Below the pieces are notes generated by a model, which did no database searches, had not been told where the DNA came from, and saw only the letters and a list, made by a program, of their open reading frames with translations. The translations under genes were made by a program, and so were the position numbers. DNA of 62,055 nt from Pseudomonas neustonica. Its GTDB lineage: Bacteria; Pseudomonadota; Gammaproteobacteria; Pseudomonadales; Pseudomonadaceae. Shown here piece by piece: positions 60,705 through 62,055 of this stretch (position 1 is the stretch's first letter; every line of letters begins with the position of its first letter). Location of the stretch: positions 1 through 62,055 of the forward strand of contig NZ_RKKU01000026.1 of assembly GCF_003797945.1 (NCBI RefSeq). The letters run 5' to 3'.

Positions 60705-60773
60705 TTTTAGAGGGAAATGCTTGCTCATTACCCTCTAACAACTCTCCTCGGCACCCAGCTGTTCGGCCGTGCG
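60705..60773 (+). repeat. Truncated copy of the ~200-bp repeat (copy H)
   Basis: Only the hairpin (TTAGAGGGAAATG, loop CTTGCT, CATTACCCTCTAA; one mispair) and part of the next module (CACCCAGCTGTTCGGCCGTG) remain. It ends just before the GNAT stop. Confidence 0.75.
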
Positions 60774-60793
60774 CTTTATCGACCTTATTGGTT

Positions 60794-61372
60794 CTAGCTC
60801 AGCTTGCTTAGCAAATTGCTTTTAACCGCTGGCCACTCGCTGGCAATGATCGAATACACCACGGTATCGCGGTAGGAACCGTCGGGCATGATCTGGTGGT
60901 TACGCAGAATGCCGTCCTGCTTGGCACCCAGGCGCTCAATCGCAGCACGTGAGGCTTGGTTGAAGTAGTGCGTGCGAAACTCCACGGCGATGGCCTGGGC
61001 CTGTTCGAATAGGGTGGTCAGCAGCAGTAGCTTGCTCTCGGTGTTGATTGGCGTGCGTTTGGCGGCATTGGCGTACCAGGTAAAGCCGATCATCGCGCGT
61101 CTATTGGCCTCATCCACGTTGTAATAACGCGTTGTACCCACCACCTCGCCAGACGCTTTTGATCTTACGGCATAGGCAATATTGCCCTGCGCCATATCCG
61201 CTATCGCTCGTTGCACATAGGCAGGCATTTGCTCAGCGGTCGGCACGCTGGCGAACCATAGCTTGGGCGAGTCGCCATCGGCGACGGCTTTTTCCAGGGG
61301 CTTTATGTGTTGCTCGGTGAGGGGTTCGAGCAGCACGAATTGGCCTTCTAGGGTTGCTTGGTTGATAAGCAT
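60794..61372 (-). CDS. GNAT N-acetyltransferase (RimJ/RimL-like)
   Basis: 192 residues. FVLLEPLTEQHIKPLEKAV (beta1/alpha1), IAYAVRSKASGEVVGTTRYYNVD, the acetyl-CoA region after MIGFTWYANAAKRTPINTESKLLLLTTLFEQ and AVEFRTHYFNQASRAAIERLGAKQDGILR, typical of the RimJ/L group acting on small molecules or protein N-termini. AAGGA precedes the start. Substrate unknown. Confidence 0.9.
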   Translation of the reverse strand: MLINQATLEGQFVLLEPLTEQHIKPLEKAVADGDSPKLWFASVPTAEQMPAYVQRAIADMAQGNIAYAVRSKASGEVVGTTRYYNVDEANRRAMIGFTWYANAAKRTPINTESKLLLLTTLFEQAQAIAVEFRTHYFNQASRAAIERLGAKQDGILRNHQIMPDGSYRDTVVYSIIASEWPAVKSNLLSKLS

Positions 61373-61525
61373 GCGTGGGTGTCCTTTGGGCTGGGGCGGC
61401 TGGCTGGATTATACCGGACTGAGTTTTTGGTCGGTTTGGAGCAGACTGCAGTCGGCTAGTCAGTGGCCCTGACAGCAAGCACTGAGATGTGTGGGTAGGC
61501 ACGGTGTGCTTGGATAAATAATGCA

Positions 61526-61726
61526 TTTCGCCTTGCTGGCGAGTTAGAGGGGAATGCTTGCCCATTCCCCTCTAACAACTCCCCTGGGCACCCAGCTGCG
61601 CGGCCCTGCGGGTTCGCTGCGTTGCTCGACCTGCCGGGGACGCTCGCAAACTCGGCGCTTCGCACCTCAGACACCGCGAGCATCTTTTTCCCGGCAGCTC
61701 TGCGCTACTCGCCCGCGTAGATGGGG
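61526..61726 (+). repeat. ~200-bp interspersed repeat, copy G
   Basis: Hairpin GTTAGAGGGGAATG (61543-61556), loop CTTGCC, CATTCCCCTCTAAC (61563-61576), 14 bp perfectly paired but different in sequence from copies A, D and E. The central module is the GGCGCTTCGCACC variant shared with copy I. Confidence 0.87.
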
Positions 61727-61801
61727 TATTAGTCCGTGTGGTGTTGGTTGATTTTGCTTAGTTGACGCGATTGTTATGCCGCTCATTCGCCAACAGGTAA
61801 T

Positions 61802-61845
61802 CTGGGTCAGATGAAAATTAGTGGGAAACCTTCATCTGACCCCAG
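61802..61845. repeat. Hairpin element of the TCAGATGAAAATT family, copy 3
   Basis: CTGGGTCAGATGAA (61802-61815) pairs with TTCATCTGACCCCAG (61831-61845) with one bulge, followed by TTTTCG. Same family as copies 1 and 2 but not next to an AT-rich gene; it lies 84 bp before the IS3 end. Confidence 0.78.
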
Positions 61846-61928
61846 TTTTCGTGCGTCAGCGCGAAAATAAAAACAAGGCTAATGCGCCTGCGCCCAACAA
61901 AAATTTAGTGTCACTATCTGACTGCTTG

Positions 61929-62055
61929 TGAATCGCCCCTAGTTTCGTAGACACCTCCAGGCCTTATAATCGAGGCACCCAGGAGGTCCAATGAGCAACT
62001 CACGCTACACCGAAGAATTTAAAATTGAAGCCGTCAAACAGGTGGCTGACCGAGG
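61929..62055 (+). mobile_element. IS3-family insertion sequence, left end (cut by window edge)
   Basis: The probable terminal repeat starts TGAATCGCCCCTAGTTTCGT at 61929. The first ORF begins 62 bases inside, a normal distance for IS3 elements. The right end is outside the window. The exact terminus is inferred from the family-like TGAxxCGCCCC start. Confidence 0.65.
61991..62055 (+). CDS. IS3-family transposase OrfA, N-terminal fragment
   Basis: MSNSRYTEEFKIEAVKQVADR is the characteristic N-terminus of IS3-group OrfA, a helix-turn-helix protein normally of about 90-110 residues that is translated into OrfAB by frameshifting. Ribosome-binding site AGGAGG eight bases earlier. Only 21 codons are visible. 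Confidence 0.85.
   Translation, partial: MSNSRYTEEFKIEAVKQVADR

Overview
The window looks like a chromosomal stretch from a GC-rich gammaproteobacterium of the Pseudomonas lineage. The evidence is the divergent trpI / trpBA pair, a leucine/isovalerate (liu) operon under a MerR-type LiuR, Fur-controlled hydroxamate-siderophore uptake genes, and interspersed repeats that encode DUF1534-like peptides when read by mistake. I would guess Pseudomonas sensu lato or Halopseudomonas; the genus is not proven from this sequence alone. Both edges cut insertion sequences: an IS481-family transposase start on the left and an IS3-family orfA start on the right.

Layout. 0-1.7 kb: IS end, repeats and an orphan membrane protein. 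1.8-5.9 kb: trpBA, trpI and a coupled lipoprotein peptidase. 5.9-9.6 kb: Fur-regulated fhuCDB-like siderophore importer. 9.6-14.7 kb: a repeat-rich zone holding a LysR/oxidoreductase pair and a DMT permease. 14.9-17.1 kb: an AT-rich islet with a HEPN-like gene and a PIN-like (DUF4935-type) nuclease gene, each followed by a related hairpin. 17.2-26.5 kb: liuR-liuABCDE plus acetoacetyl-CoA synthetase, a complete route from isovaleryl-CoA to acetyl-CoA. 26.5-29.5 kb: aldo/keto reductase with an MFS remnant, tspO, nitronate monooxygenase. 29.5-34.2 kb: Fur-controlled cyclic-peptide ABC exporter, TonB-dependent receptor and FhuF-like reductase. 34.3-44.6 kb: a phosphorelay operon (three histidine kinases, a lone receiver, an HPt-REC-REC-GGDEF diguanylate cyclase). 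44.7-51.9 kb: an SDR gene, then a compact seven-gene operon (thermostable-hemolysin-like acyltransferase, acyl-AMP ligase, heme-oxygenase-like diiron protein, SDR, TPR protein, QseB/PmrA-type regulator and kinase) preceded by a perfect PmrA-type box. 52.1-58.2 kb: gltS, osmC, then a BigR-type sulfide-sensing cluster with YeeE/YedE transporters, SulP, DUF2892, cytochrome c' and cytochrome b561. 58.5-62 kb: PEGA-like lipoprotein, SDR, ParDE-type toxin-antitoxin, GNAT, repeats, IS3.

Most promising for something undescribed: (1) the seven-gene operon, which looks like a self-regulated pathway making and sensing an acyl-derived small molecule; (2) the HEPN/PIN islet with gene-hairpin units; and (3) a family of about 200-bp interspersed repeats whose internal hairpin keeps base pairing while its sequence changes. 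All functions are read from sequence patterns; no database search or computation was run.
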